This document shows positions 15,725 through 24,954 of a stretch of DNA of 26,178 nucleotides, piece by piece. This stretch comes from Deltaproteobacteria bacterium (lineage in GTDB: Bacteria > Bdellovibrionota > Bdellovibrionia > JABDDW01), in the NCBI GenBank assembly GCA_013287405.1, contig JABDDW010000018.1, positions 1,254 through 27,431 of the forward strand, in the 5' to 3' direction. The position numbers and the translations under genes were made by a program. A model generated the notes under the pieces. The model ran no database searches, had not been told where the DNA came from, and worked only from the letters and a program-made list of their open reading frames with translations. How positions within the stretch are numbered: the stretch's first letter is position 1; every line of letters begins with the position of its first letter.

Positions 15725-17995
15725 TTAATTTGGACTGGTATTTGCCCATGGCGGTGTCGGCAGCTGAGTTAGACCTCCGTAGAGGATTCTATACATGACA
15801 TAATTTTTTAAAATTGATTTCACGTAAAAAGAAGTCTCGGCCCAAGGCAACTCGTCAACCCAGGTGTCTCGAACTTGTCCCCCTTTTGCATTGAGAAATT
15901 GATTTATCCTCTTAGGACCTGCGTTGTAAGCGGCCAACGCCAACGGAACCGAACCATTATATTTTTTAATGAGCTCCATGAGATAATGCGCGCAGAATCT
16001 TATGTTCGTGACGGGATCCGAGAGCCCCGAAGGCAAATCGATATCAGATTTAAGTTCAATTTTCATTTCTTGAGCTGTGGGGGGAATCATTTGTAAAAGG
16101 CCTATGGCCCCACTATGGCTTACGGCGTTGTGATCAAAAGCACTTTCTTGTTTCATGACTGAGAGGAGAAGGAGAGGATCCACTTCGCTACGCAGTTTAT
16201 CGTCACTTACGAACTCCCAAAATTCTTTTGGAAAAAGTTTTTTAACCAAAAAATCAGATTTCTTTTCAGGAGCTTCATCAAAGAGAGAAGAAAGAATGCT
16301 GAAAACTTTTTGGTAATGAACGGACTGACTGTAGAAATTGACAAGATACTGCTCTTCGTCCTGACTGAGAGGGCGGCTCGAAAATACGGAAAGCTCATCG
16401 GCAGCCGGGTTGAAAAGACCAGCTGAAATGAGCATTCTTGCCCGCTCTATGCTTTGATTTTCTTGATGAGAAAAATAGACTTTACCCGTTTTAACTTTGC
16501 TCTTAGTGAATTGAGGAAGAGACTTTCTAATATCTTGATAAGCAATGATCCCATAATAAGTTAGACCAAAACGCTTTATAAGATCAGACGAAGTATCGAG
16601 GATCCCCGATTCCGCTTTTTTCATTTTATAGCTTTGGTAAAGCCAAAACAACGAAATGAGGTCTTGTTGGTTTGTCAGGTGACGAGACCGAGCCACCTCA
16701 AAATGAGTAATTGCTTCAGAAGGATCATTATCATTAATTCCGATAAGCCCCCATTGAATAGCCGCGTCGGCTACTTCAGAGGCCGAGGGGTACTTTTTTA
16801 AAATAGTCTGATAGACCTCCTTAGCTTTTGAATATTCATTCCCAAGTTGAAAGGCTCTCGCAGCCAAATAGTAACCCTTAGCCGCACGAGATGAACCGGA
16901 AATAAGGTCTGCAGAATTTTTGAGCAGGGGTGCTGCATCGGCATACATCTGCATATCGAAAAGAGCTTTACCCCACTCAAACTGCCGATCAGAATCGAAT
17001 TCGCTCATGCTTGAAAGTATCTTCTTCTTTATAACTGAAGGACCATTGGGTCCCTTGCTTTTCTCAATCTCAATATTTAAAAGTTCGAAAATCTTATCTT
17101 GAGCCCATTTGGCTCGGACCCCTCCTGGAAATTTACTCAGTAACTTGGACAAAGCTTCAACGGCCGACGCAGGGTCATTACGATTTATAAAGCTCTCAGC
17201 TTGGTTGACTATCTCCAGCTCGTCCGGGGAAGGGTTAACTGGATTTATGTTCTCAATCGGACTTAGGCTCTTTATCTTGGATTCAAATTGCTCTCTCGCA
17301 GATGATGGGACCATCGGCAGGATCGCTCGAATTCGAGTTTCTACAAAACTCGTATCAGGGTCGAGATCACGAGCTCGTTGGAACTGCAGAAGGGCATCCG
17401 TCCATTGTCTTTCTGCAACCAAAACTTCTCCTGCCAGTCCAAATAGAATAGCCCGATCAGGTTTAGAATATTCATTCTCCACTAGAAAGGCCTTTTGAAG
17501 CTCGGATCTTAATTCCTTCCATCGAGCGTGTTTTTGGAAATACTGACAAAGAATAAGACGACCTTGAAGAATCGCACCGGCTTTTTTATCAGCAAGACTT
17601 TTGTTCTGATCTTCTTTCGGAGAAGACTCTATGCGCTTAAGGGCCCCCTCGAGATACGTCGCTGCCATTTTATTTTTGGACTTACTTTCTGGAACCGCCA
17701 ATCTAATAGCACAACTTAATTCCAAAAGCTCAACCCAATTTCGAACTAAACTCTTCTTTGAAACCAGGCGTGCGTTAGTAATGCAGCCTTCCCAATCTTC
17801 AAGAGCCTCACTAAGTCCGGCTCGGGTCAAAGGGTCTTTTGATAACTTAAGAGTCTTTTTTTGCCGCTCTTCCTCCTCCAGTGACCATTTTGAAGCCTTA
17901 GGGGTTTCTTCGATATCCACCGTAAGGGGATGAACAAACCCCAGATTTAAAAATGTCGATAAAATTAAAAAACAATAACTGAGATGTCGTTCCAT
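15725..17995 (-). CDS. slt: Soluble lytic murein transglycosylase, Slt70-like
   Basis: A signal sequence (about 1-24) is followed by a long alpha-helical, TPR-like region (about 150-570) and a C-terminal SLT domain with KQESAF (catalytic Glu617), GAIGLLQM and ALAAYNAGP. This is the layout of Slt70, a periplasmic exo-acting transglycosylase whose helical ring holds the glycan strand. Length, 756 residues, is above the E. coli enzyme (about 620). The ATG at 17995 is chosen because GGAG lies 7 nt upstream and it overlaps the previous stop by one base (TGATG); TTG at 17998 would be too close to that site. It is the last gene of the overlapping bat-glycosyltransferase operon, which suggests it is made together with those membrane proteins. 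Confidence 0.92.
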   Translation of the reverse strand: MERHLSYCFLILSTFLNLGFVHPLTVDIEETPKASKWSLEEEERQKKTLKLSKDPLTRAGLSEALEDWEGCITNARLVSKKSLVRNWVELLELSCAIRLAVPESKSKNKMAATYLEGALKRIESSPKEDQNKSLADKKAGAILQGRLILCQYFQKHARWKELRSELQKAFLVENEYSKPDRAILFGLAGEVLVAERQWTDALLQFQRARDLDPDTSFVETRIRAILPMVPSSAREQFESKIKSLSPIENINPVNPSPDELEIVNQAESFINRNDPASAVEALSKLLSKFPGGVRAKWAQDKIFELLNIEIEKSKGPNGPSVIKKKILSSMSEFDSDRQFEWGKALFDMQMYADAAPLLKNSADLISGSSRAAKGYYLAARAFQLGNEYSKAKEVYQTILKKYPSASEVADAAIQWGLIGINDNDPSEAITHFEVARSRHLTNQQDLISLFWLYQSYKMKKAESGILDTSSDLIKRFGLTYYGIIAYQDIRKSLPQFTKSKVKTGKVYFSHQENQSIERARMLISAGLFNPAADELSVFSSRPLSQDEEQYLVNFYSQSVHYQKVFSILSSLFDEAPEKKSDFLVKKLFPKEFWEFVSDDKLRSEVDPLLLLSVMKQESAFDHNAVSHSGAIGLLQMIPPTAQEMKIELKSDIDLPSGLSDPVTNIRFCAHYLMELIKKYNGSVPLALAAYNAGPKRINQFLNAKGGQVRDTWVDELPWAETSFYVKSILKNYVMYRILYGGLTQLPTPPWANTSPN

Positions 17996-19704
17996 CAAAG
18001 ATCTCCAAGATCATAAATTTTACCCCAGGCCCCTTGAGCCAAGACTTTTACATTTTCGTGCTCCCAGGGCTTAGAGGATCCAGCATATTCAGAAACCTCC
18101 GAAGGACCCCAAAAAAGGTAGCGCGCCTTAAGTTGATGAGCAAGGGTCCTCCAGTTGGAATCTCCGTGCATCATCTGTGTTAATAACTGTTCTGTCTCCG
18201 TATATTTCAGTCCCTCGCCCCACAGAACCCCCGTATAGCCAACCACAACGGGTTGACCGCAAATCATAGCCGGATGATTATGAATTTTTGCCGTTGCAAT
18301 ACGCCTATTTGCATCCACTGATTTTAAAGCCGTACACACTGCATCCACCGTCTCACGACCATATATCTCGATACCTCTATTTTTGGGATTATGCATCGAA
18401 AGCACCGCAAGAAATCCAGGGATGAAAAGTGCCCCAATACCTAAAATTCGGGCCGTTATAGAAAGCCTGCAAATAACATACTCGTACACTAAGGGGAGAA
18501 GCAGTATGTAACACCACATCATATATTTAATATTGTCCCAATCCCACGGTTGAAAAGTTACAAAAAAACATGCAACAAAGAGAAAAACCGCCGGAGCCAT
18601 TTGCTTCCAAACGTAGGGCCTTTCCTTTCTCAGTGGGATCTTTAAAGCCAAAATAAAAGTGGAGATCGCCAGTGGCAGGTAGAGACCATAATTCCCCCAG
18701 AAAAATAGAATCAAATTTTCAGATTTCGCCATCCAACCTGGGTTCCACCAAATAAAAGAGGCCTTACTAAAATGATCGCTGATCAGAAAAACTTCTATGG
18801 TAGCAGGGAGAAACGCGACAAAAAAAATGAAAATAGTTTTGTATTTTTTTGTCGTTAAAAACCAAAATGCAAAAGTCAGTGATAGAAATAAAAAGGTTTG
18901 GATTTGAAAAAGAGGCATTGTTCCCCAGAGTACTCCTTCTATGATAAAAGGGAGCGGTTTTTTTTGAGAATCTAAGTCTTGTGAAAAAAATCTTCGTCGC
19001 CAGCTCCATAAGAGCAATAAACCTGCGGGGAGAGCGTAAAGGAAACCTCGCTGTGTGGCAAAGAGATACATAACAATACTTGTCCAGGCCTTACCAGCCT
19101 GGTAGTCGTGAAGGTCTCGGGTAAAGAAATAACTGTAACCCAAACCTCCCCCGGCGAAGAGAAAAGCTCCGAGGGCGAATCCGGCTCCCCAGGCCAATAA
19201 CGTCACAATTAAAATGAGTCCGGCAATAAAACCCATAACGGGCATATAGTCTACAAAAGAAAATCCTAAGTGTGAAAACATGGCCGAAAATAAATCAATC
19301 CCGAAGTGATATGTAAAAGGCACACCGGTCAAAAGAGGGTGCTCGGGCCAAAATTTCGCTCCGCGAGCCAAGTAATTTGCGTAGGCAATATGTTTAGGCA
19401 GCTCTCCCCAATTACTGGGATCAAGGGCCATAATTGAATTTCCAACTTGAAAGATCAGCCATAAAAAATGACGAAAACAAAAAACCACGAAGAACAAAAC
19501 CATGGCCCAATCAAAGTAGCTTAATTTTTTTAAAGGCGAGATTCGATCTTTTAACTTTATAAAAGTAGCTAGTGCTAAAAAAAATCCCAAGCTTAATGAA
19601 AAAATCGACGCCCCTTTGGTCAGAGAGCCCAGAAAGAAACACAAAAATAATGAAACAGTCGTTGAAATCCCAACAAAGAGAAGAGTCGAAAGAGCCCAGA
19701 TCAT
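17995..19704 (-). CDS. Polytopic membrane protein, probable GT-C type glycosyltransferase
   Basis: The 569-residue protein has at least ten hydrophobic segments spread over the first 430 residues and a soluble C-terminal part (about 440-569). After the second or third membrane helix comes an acidic, aromatic loop (MALDPSNWGELPKHIAYANY, 92-111) followed by LTGVPFTYHFGIDLF. A first extracytoplasmic loop with Asp/Glu next to aromatic residues is typical of GT-C enzymes that take sugars from polyprenyl-phosphate donors, but I cannot name the family. AGGGG precedes the ATG, which overlaps the stop of the Agl23-like gene by 4 nt (ATGA). This tight pairing with another GT-C-like gene supports a joint role in transferring a sugar to an envelope acceptor. 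Donor and acceptor are unknown. Confidence 0.6.
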   Translation of the reverse strand: MIWALSTLLFVGISTTVSLFLCFFLGSLTKGASIFSLSLGFFLALATFIKLKDRISPLKKLSYFDWAMVLFFVVFCFRHFLWLIFQVGNSIMALDPSNWGELPKHIAYANYLARGAKFWPEHPLLTGVPFTYHFGIDLFSAMFSHLGFSFVDYMPVMGFIAGLILIVTLLAWGAGFALGAFLFAGGGLGYSYFFTRDLHDYQAGKAWTSIVMYLFATQRGFLYALPAGLLLLWSWRRRFFSQDLDSQKKPLPFIIEGVLWGTMPLFQIQTFLFLSLTFAFWFLTTKKYKTIFIFFVAFLPATIEVFLISDHFSKASFIWWNPGWMAKSENLILFFWGNYGLYLPLAISTFILALKIPLRKERPYVWKQMAPAVFLFVACFFVTFQPWDWDNIKYMMWCYILLLPLVYEYVICRLSITARILGIGALFIPGFLAVLSMHNPKNRGIEIYGRETVDAVCTALKSVDANRRIATAKIHNHPAMICGQPVVVGYTGVLWGEGLKYTETEQLLTQMMHGDSNWRTLAHQLKARYLFWGPSEVSEYAGSSKPWEHENVKVLAQGAWGKIYDLGDL

Positions 19705-21233
19705 TTTATGACCCCTGCCGGATGAAAAATTGGGCTTGAGTTGTCAAAAAACTTTTTGAATTTGTCGCTGTCGAAAAAAAAGATGGACTCGTCTTGGGAC
19801 GATCGAAGTCTAAATATCATGTAATAGTAAGGCTTCGCCAAATGAGCCTCAATTTGTGAGCGCATATTAAGATCTGCCATAATGAGCGGGGCGTCGGCAC
19901 TTGCACCCATACCATGCCCCATCCAATCAACATGAGTAAAGTCAGCAATCAGCCACGGAATAGGCCAAGTGTCTTCTTTAAACACCTTGATATTCATGTG
20001 GTAATTATTTAAGTCCTCTTTTACCAAGGCCTTTAATTTCTCCATGACCCTCTCGATCTCAGGATAAGTCTGCACGTAGACGTAGGGTTCTTTTTCGTCA
20101 GAACAGTGAAAAAATGTCAGGCGCGCCGCAAGGGCCCCTTCTGAAGTCGCAAGCAAAATCAAGGCTGTCAAAGCGATAGTTCTAATTTTTTTCCCGTAAG
20201 CAGCAACTTCGGCAAAACCACCGGCGATAACAATATAAAATGGCCAAAGAAGCTGGATGATGCACCATGGAGTCTTGTACGGGATAATACTATAGGCAAG
20301 CCAAGTTCCGAGTCCGAAGATAGCAAAAAATCTAATCCAATGACTTTCTCGGGTTGACTTTGCCCAAAGAGGATCCAAAACTTTGATGGCCCACACCATT
20401 CCGCACAAAGCGGCAATTTCGTAACGTTTAAAATTCTCTAACCAGTACCAAAAAGGTTTATCATGGCCACTGCCTTTTGTTCCTGTCTTAGTCCAAAAGG
20501 CAAAAGCTTTGAAAAAATCTAAAGGGCCTTCTCCATGCATGAAAAAACCAGAAAAAAGGATGACAAAAAACAATAGACAAACAATCCCCACATCAAAAAG
20601 GTCTTTCTTGCTAAATTTGGCCCTCGGCCCCTCAACGTGTGAAAAAGCATTCGGAAATATTTTTTCATAAATATTAAGGGTTAAAAGCGCTAGAATAAAG
20701 CAGGCCGTATTCACGATAAAGGTTTCCTTTGTCGTGAGCATTCCAACAATTCCCAAACCCAGAAAAAAAAGCGAAGACCTATCCCTGACCTCTTTAAATC
20801 GAAGAAACCCGTAACCGCTTAAAACGGAAAAAAAAAGTAGTCCCACTTCGTGAGGAGTGTACCTACTATAAAAGACCATGGCTGGCGATACAGCCATGAG
20901 GAGCGCAGCCCCATAAGCCACAGATCTGCCCAAAAATTCTTTATAACGGGTGAGCATATACACCGCTCCCATCCCAAAACAAACCGAAGGGATCCGAAGG
21001 GCCCAGAGATTTCTTCCAAATAAAAGTTTCGAAAAAAACTCAGCATAAAAAGGAAGGGGGCCATGGTAATTGAGCGGGTCATAGGAGTAGAAGCCGCTGG
21101 CAATCATTTGATCTACCCACCAGCCATCGATACCCTCGTCAAAATGGGTGGGTCTTAATCCAAGTAATAAGAGTCGCCCCAAGAGGGCGACAAAAAGAAT
21201 ACCAAGGAGGGGCCAGTCGTTAAACCTCTTCAC
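19701..21233 (-). CDS. Agl23/TIGR03663-like membrane glycosyltransferase (GT-C, PMT-like)
   Basis: The 510-residue polytopic protein starts with a membrane helix and then RPTHFDEGIDGWWVDQMI (28-45), the acidic first loop (Asp32, Glu33) of PMT/ArnT-type GT-C enzymes, followed by YDPLNYHGPLPFY. The latter is the hallmark of the TIGR03663 family, named flippase-activity-associated after archaeal Agl23 and found in scattered bacteria. Such proteins are thought to use a lipid-linked sugar at the outer face of the membrane. About 10-12 membrane segments extend to residue 370; the rest is a soluble tail. GTG at 21233 is used as start, with AGGAAGG 8 nt upstream. It overlaps batD by 14 nt and the next membrane protein gene by 4 nt. 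Confidence 0.75.
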   Translation of the reverse strand: MKRFNDWPLLGILFVALLGRLLLLGLRPTHFDEGIDGWWVDQMIASGFYSYDPLNYHGPLPFYAEFFSKLLFGRNLWALRIPSVCFGMGAVYMLTRYKEFLGRSVAYGAALLMAVSPAMVFYSRYTPHEVGLLFFSVLSGYGFLRFKEVRDRSSLFFLGLGIVGMLTTKETFIVNTACFILALLTLNIYEKIFPNAFSHVEGPRAKFSKKDLFDVGIVCLLFFVILFSGFFMHGEGPLDFFKAFAFWTKTGTKGSGHDKPFWYWLENFKRYEIAALCGMVWAIKVLDPLWAKSTRESHWIRFFAIFGLGTWLAYSIIPYKTPWCIIQLLWPFYIVIAGGFAEVAAYGKKIRTIALTALILLATSEGALAARLTFFHCSDEKEPYVYVQTYPEIERVMEKLKALVKEDLNNYHMNIKVFKEDTWPIPWLIADFTHVDWMGHGMGASADAPLIMADLNMRSQIEAHLAKPYYYMIFRLRSSQDESIFFFDSDKFKKFFDNSSPIFHPAGVIK

Positions 21234-23184
21234 GAGTAGAACCTTCCTGGGTCAGAATGCGATTCTTTTCTCTTTTTGAGACTTGAAGGAGCTTCTCAAT
21301 AATTTTCTCAGCCTCCGAAATGACATTTTTAACGTCATTTTCAGTTCTTGAAACTTGAGAGGTCATTTCTTCTGGAGCAAAGCTAAGAACTTCGCACTGA
21401 TTTAAGAACCTTCTTATGTTTTCTTGTATTTTAACGGAGTCTTTCGGAAGGCGGTTCAAAAGTTCATCAGCCGGAGTGGCACTTCCTCCCCCGGCAACCT
21501 CTCCAAGTGTGCTCAATACGGCGTTAGAGCACTCGACTCCCACTGCCCGAAAATCTTTTTTCTTGAGTAGGTTCCGGGCGGCCATAAGTTTCTTTTTGGC
21601 GCGCCTTTTTGTCTCTTCCGCGCTTCCAGTTTCGCGCCCGGAGAGCACTCTCCATATCTGAAATCCGAAAGCCATGTAGACTGTTGCAAAAGCGATAATC
21701 CAGAGGACTTTATCCTCCTCTGGCGGAAGAGCAAAAGCGCTGTACGTTTTTAGGTACTGGATGTCGGGGGTGGCGGCCTTAGGGGTTTCTGCTTCAATTT
21801 TGCCCTGGGGAGCTAGATTACTTGAACTTGCAGGATCGCCGGGTAAGACCTTCAATGGAAATGACGGAGTCTGAGTGGAGATATATTTTTCGGCTTTCGG
21901 TTCAAAATAGCTTACGGCAATAGGTGGAATGATCACATCACCCGGCGCTCTGGGCACTATGAGGAGTTCGAATTCCTTGTAGCCTTCGCCATTTTTCAGA
22001 AATTTAGAGTCTTTTTTTGTATCGTAGAGTTCGAGGTTTTTGGGAAGATCAATGGGGGGAAGATCAATGGCTTTCACGTTTCCCTCTCCCGTAAAACGAA
22101 CTTTCAAACTCACCGGTTGGTTAGCTTTAACTTGAGTCGCGCTCAGAGAACCCGTGACGTTGAATTTTCCAACGGCACCGGAAAAACTCGTGGGCTGGCC
22201 CGCGGTGGGAAGGGGGACTACTTCAAGGGGGACCTCTTTACTTTTCCTCGTTATATTTGTGGGCTGACCTAGGCCAAACATGGCCATGGGTGAATCAAGT
22301 TGAATTACGGTGCCCTTGGCCTCATAAGAATCAATGATCTTTTTCCCGGGACTAATAGGAAATAGCGCATAAGAAACAAGGAGCGCTTTGTTATAGGGGA
22401 TTCCATTAACCACCTGAGGATGAAAGCTCAACCGGGTAGCCATGTCTAAATCTTCTTTCCAAAAACCTTTGAGGTCAGGATATTTTAGGGCATCAAAGCC
22501 TTGGAGATTAGTTCGCGTATAAAGATACCATGTGGCCACTATCTCTTCTCCAACAAAGGCCTTCTTTTTATTTAATTCGACGTCAATAAAAAACAGATCA
22601 GACCCATTTGATGGTTGAGGGGCAGACGGACCGTTAGAGCCACCTGAACCTTGACCAGGGACTCCTAGTCCTCTACGCCTCAAGAGCTGGGTAAAAAGAT
22701 CATTCTCGTCATCGTCTCCAAAGGGATCATCGGAAGGCGGAGCCTGGTTATTTTTGTTTTTTGCTACCTTGTTTTTCGGTTGACCATTTGCCACGGTGAC
22801 CACAATCTTGATGGGCTCACTTCTCAAAGTCTGCCCGGCCGCCCTGATCTGAGCTGGACCAATAAGGAGGGTTCCAGCCTTTTGTGGAGAAAGATTATAG
22901 CGATAAACAATTTTTCTTTGAAATTTAAACTTGCCGTTTTCAAAGATGCTGCTGGACTCGCTCTGAGACCATTTATTGAGAAGCTCAAACCCATCTAAGG
23001 TCGGAAGCCTCGGCTCATCTTCGGCGTTTATATTTCCGTCACTGGAAAGAGTTAAGGTCAAAGTGACGTTGTCGTTTTGAGTGATCTCGTTTTGATCAAC
23101 GGTGGCATCAAAGTGCGTTTCCGCAAAAGCTTGAATCCCAAAAAAGAAAATGTTTAGAAAAAATAAACTACCAATCTTTATCAA
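21220..23184 (-). CDS. batD: BatD, aerotolerance operon membrane protein
   Basis: The 654-residue product fits BatD (oxygen tolerance family, PF13584). A signal peptide (about 1-21, ending QAFAETHF) leads to several periplasmic beta-rich domains: residues 25-130 open with ATVDQNEITQNDNVTLTL, a Gly/Asp/Pro-rich linker with acidic DDPFGDDDEND follows at about 147-195, then more beta domains. One membrane helix at about 490-512 is followed by a cytoplasmic helical tail (517-654). BatD acts with BatA and BatB in an inner-membrane complex whose precise role is unsettled. The start is TTG at 23184, with GGAG 7 nt upstream; it overlaps the end of batC by 17 nt. The linker is long and of low complexity. 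Confidence 0.9.
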   Translation of the reverse strand: MIKIGSLFFLNIFFFGIQAFAETHFDATVDQNEITQNDNVTLTLTLSSDGNINAEDEPRLPTLDGFELLNKWSQSESSSIFENGKFKFQRKIVYRYNLSPQKAGTLLIGPAQIRAAGQTLRSEPIKIVVTVANGQPKNKVAKNKNNQAPPSDDPFGDDDENDLFTQLLRRRGLGVPGQGSGGSNGPSAPQPSNGSDLFFIDVELNKKKAFVGEEIVATWYLYTRTNLQGFDALKYPDLKGFWKEDLDMATRLSFHPQVVNGIPYNKALLVSYALFPISPGKKIIDSYEAKGTVIQLDSPMAMFGLGQPTNITRKSKEVPLEVVPLPTAGQPTSFSGAVGKFNVTGSLSATQVKANQPVSLKVRFTGEGNVKAIDLPPIDLPKNLELYDTKKDSKFLKNGEGYKEFELLIVPRAPGDVIIPPIAVSYFEPKAEKYISTQTPSFPLKVLPGDPASSSNLAPQGKIEAETPKAATPDIQYLKTYSAFALPPEEDKVLWIIAFATVYMAFGFQIWRVLSGRETGSAEETKRRAKKKLMAARNLLKKKDFRAVGVECSNAVLSTLGEVAGGGSATPADELLNRLPKDSVKIQENIRRFLNQCEVLSFAPEEMTSQVSRTENDVKNVISEAEKIIEKLLQVSKREKNRILTQEGSTREEV

Positions 23185-23899
23185 TTTGTTTCTCCGGAGT
23201 CTTACGATTATCGACGTTCTGCTTGGCCCTGATCTGCTCCTCTTGTCGCTTCAACTCTTCTAGAATGCGACGAACATCGTTCTCATTCAAGGCCTGACTC
23301 TGAAAAGGTTTAGGTTGAGATTTTGGCTCAGGCTGGGACTGGTCTTGCTTGTCCTTTGGATCTTTTTGGTCTTTTTGATCCTTTTTATCTTTGTTGTCTT
23401 TATTATCCTTTTTTTCAGATCCCTTATCTTGCTGCTGTTTGTCATTACCATTTCCACCGCCCCCCTGCTGCTGTTTAAGAGCTAACTCAATGTTTGTTTT
23501 AACTTCGCGAGAGTCGGGGCGATAGTCCAAAGCTTTTTGGTAATAGGAGAGAGCTTTAGGAATGTCCTTTGCTTGAACCGCAGCATTACCGGCGTTGAAC
23601 ATACTATCAAACTTTAAATCACTACTGGCCGCAGGATTTTTTTCTACAGATTCGTATTCACTTAGAGCCTTACCGACTTCGCCATTTTTCAAAAACGCAT
23701 CGCCCAAATTGAAATGGAAGGACGGATTACGGGAGTCTCTCCCCAAGGCGTTTGCAAAGTCTTTGAAGGCGCCGACGTAATCCTCTTGATTGTATTTTTT
23801 CAGCCCGTTTTGGTTTGCATTGACAGAGGGTGGACCCAAAGAAAAACCCAAGCTGCTTGAAAATAGTGCGACGATAATAACAGTCAAAGCCCGTTTCAT
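23168..23899 (-). CDS. batC: BatC, TPR protein of the aerotolerance operon
   Basis: The 243-residue protein has a signal peptide (about 1-19), two to three TPR repeats (about 30-140; SFHFNLGDAFLKNGEVGKAL and FNAGNAAVQAKDIPKALSYY are clear units), a striking Lys/Asp/Gln-rich stretch (143-201) and a helical end closing in KDW, which matches BatC as fused or separate in other Bat operons. It would lie in the periplasm and bind other Bat proteins. GAGG lies 7 nt upstream of the ATG, which overlaps the batB stop (ATGA). At 23297-23473 the low-complexity part gives a T-rich plus-strand sequence with partly repeated 9-nt units, a likely place for length variation. Confidence 0.9.
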   Translation of the reverse strand: MKRALTVIIVALFSSSLGFSLGPPSVNANQNGLKKYNQEDYVGAFKDFANALGRDSRNPSFHFNLGDAFLKNGEVGKALSEYESVEKNPAASSDLKFDSMFNAGNAAVQAKDIPKALSYYQKALDYRPDSREVKTNIELALKQQQGGGGNGNDKQQQDKGSEKKDNKDNKDKKDQKDQKDPKDKQDQSQPEPKSQPKPFQSQALNENDVRRILEELKRQEEQIRAKQNVDNRKTPEKQIDKDW

Positions 23900-24954
23900 C
23901 TTGAGACCTCAAATCGGCCTCTCCATGACAGCTTGGTTCGTCGTCGTTCTCCAAAAAGAAGATCAAGAAAGGCCAAAATCAAACCCAAAAAAAGAGGGAT
24001 TTGAAATTTTTCGTCAAATTCAGTGGCCATACGACTTTTAAAATCGGCTTTCTGAAGTTTGTCGATGTCTTGAACTAAATTTTTAACTTCACTTTCTGAA
24101 AAACTGGAATGATAAGAGGTCCCTTGACCAGCCTCTGCTAGCTTCCCTAAACCTTCATCACTGGGAATGCTCATGACGACCTGGCCAGCCTTGTCTTTTT
24201 TGTAACCTATTAGCGCCCCATGATCATCTCTCATAGGGATCGGGGCCCCCTTTTCCGACCCAAAACCCAAGGTGAAGACCCTTATGCCTTGGTCCACAGC
24301 ATGTTTTGCTTCGGAAATTCCCCCGGGCTCATTATCTTCGCCGTCGGAAGCGATAACAAGGACCCGCGTGGGTTTAACGCCATTGAGGGATTCGACTCCA
24401 CCTCGGTCAAAAGCCCGTTCCGCTTCGGAGAGGACATCTTTAAAATTCGTCCCTTGTGTGCTCACAGAATCCACGCTTAGAGAATTTACAAAAAGTTTAA
24501 TGGCACTGTGATCAGAAGTCATAGGCGAAACAAGAATGGCGCTCCCCGCAAAAGCGATAAGCCCAATGCGGTCGCCGGTCAATTCATCAAGAAAGTGGTT
24601 GATCTCATGTTTTGCGTGTTCGAGTCTAGAGGGTCTGTCGTCTTCGGCAAGCATGCTATTTGAAACGTCCACGGCAATGATCATTTCAACGCCCGTTTGT
24701 TTAACTTCTTGAAGTTGGGATCCCAAGAGAGGTCTTGCCAAACTTGCCGCAAAACTAGCCAAAGCAAGACATTGAAGTAAAAGGTGCCACCCTCTTTTTC
24801 TCGCAGAAAGAGAACTGATCAAAAAATCGGTTTTCTTTCCAAAATATTTTCTTAAAGCACTTCGCCTTGAGGTCTCCCAAATCCAACCAAAAATAAAGAG
24901 GGATCCCGCACCCCAAAGCATATTTAACCACCAGGGGTCGCCGAATTTAAACAC
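23896..24954 (-). CDS. batB: BatB, von Willebrand factor A domain membrane protein
   Basis: The 352-residue protein has two N-terminal membrane segments (about 9-26 and 57-73), a VWA domain (about 88-300) and a C-terminal membrane helix (about 322-338). The metal-ion-dependent adhesion site is complete: DVSNS (96-100), the Thr in QGTNF and the Asp in ASDGEDNE. Such domains bind protein partners through a divalent metal. BatB pairs with BatA in the inner membrane, with the domain probably on one face of the complex. The start is GTG at 24954, directly after the batA stop with no gap; a near-perfect AAGGAGG (24970-24964) sits 9 nt upstream inside the last batA codons. Confidence 0.93.
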   Translation of the reverse strand: MFKFGDPWWLNMLWGAGSLFIFGWIWETSRRSALRKYFGKKTDFLISSLSARKRGWHLLLQCLALASFAASLARPLLGSQLQEVKQTGVEMIIAVDVSNSMLAEDDRPSRLEHAKHEINHFLDELTGDRIGLIAFAGSAILVSPMTSDHSAIKLFVNSLSVDSVSTQGTNFKDVLSEAERAFDRGGVESLNGVKPTRVLVIASDGEDNEPGGISEAKHAVDQGIRVFTLGFGSEKGAPIPMRDDHGALIGYKKDKAGQVVMSIPSDEGLGKLAEAGQGTSYHSSFSESEVKNLVQDIDKLQKADFKSRMATEFDEKFQIPLFLGLILAFLDLLFGERRRTKLSWRGRFEVSR

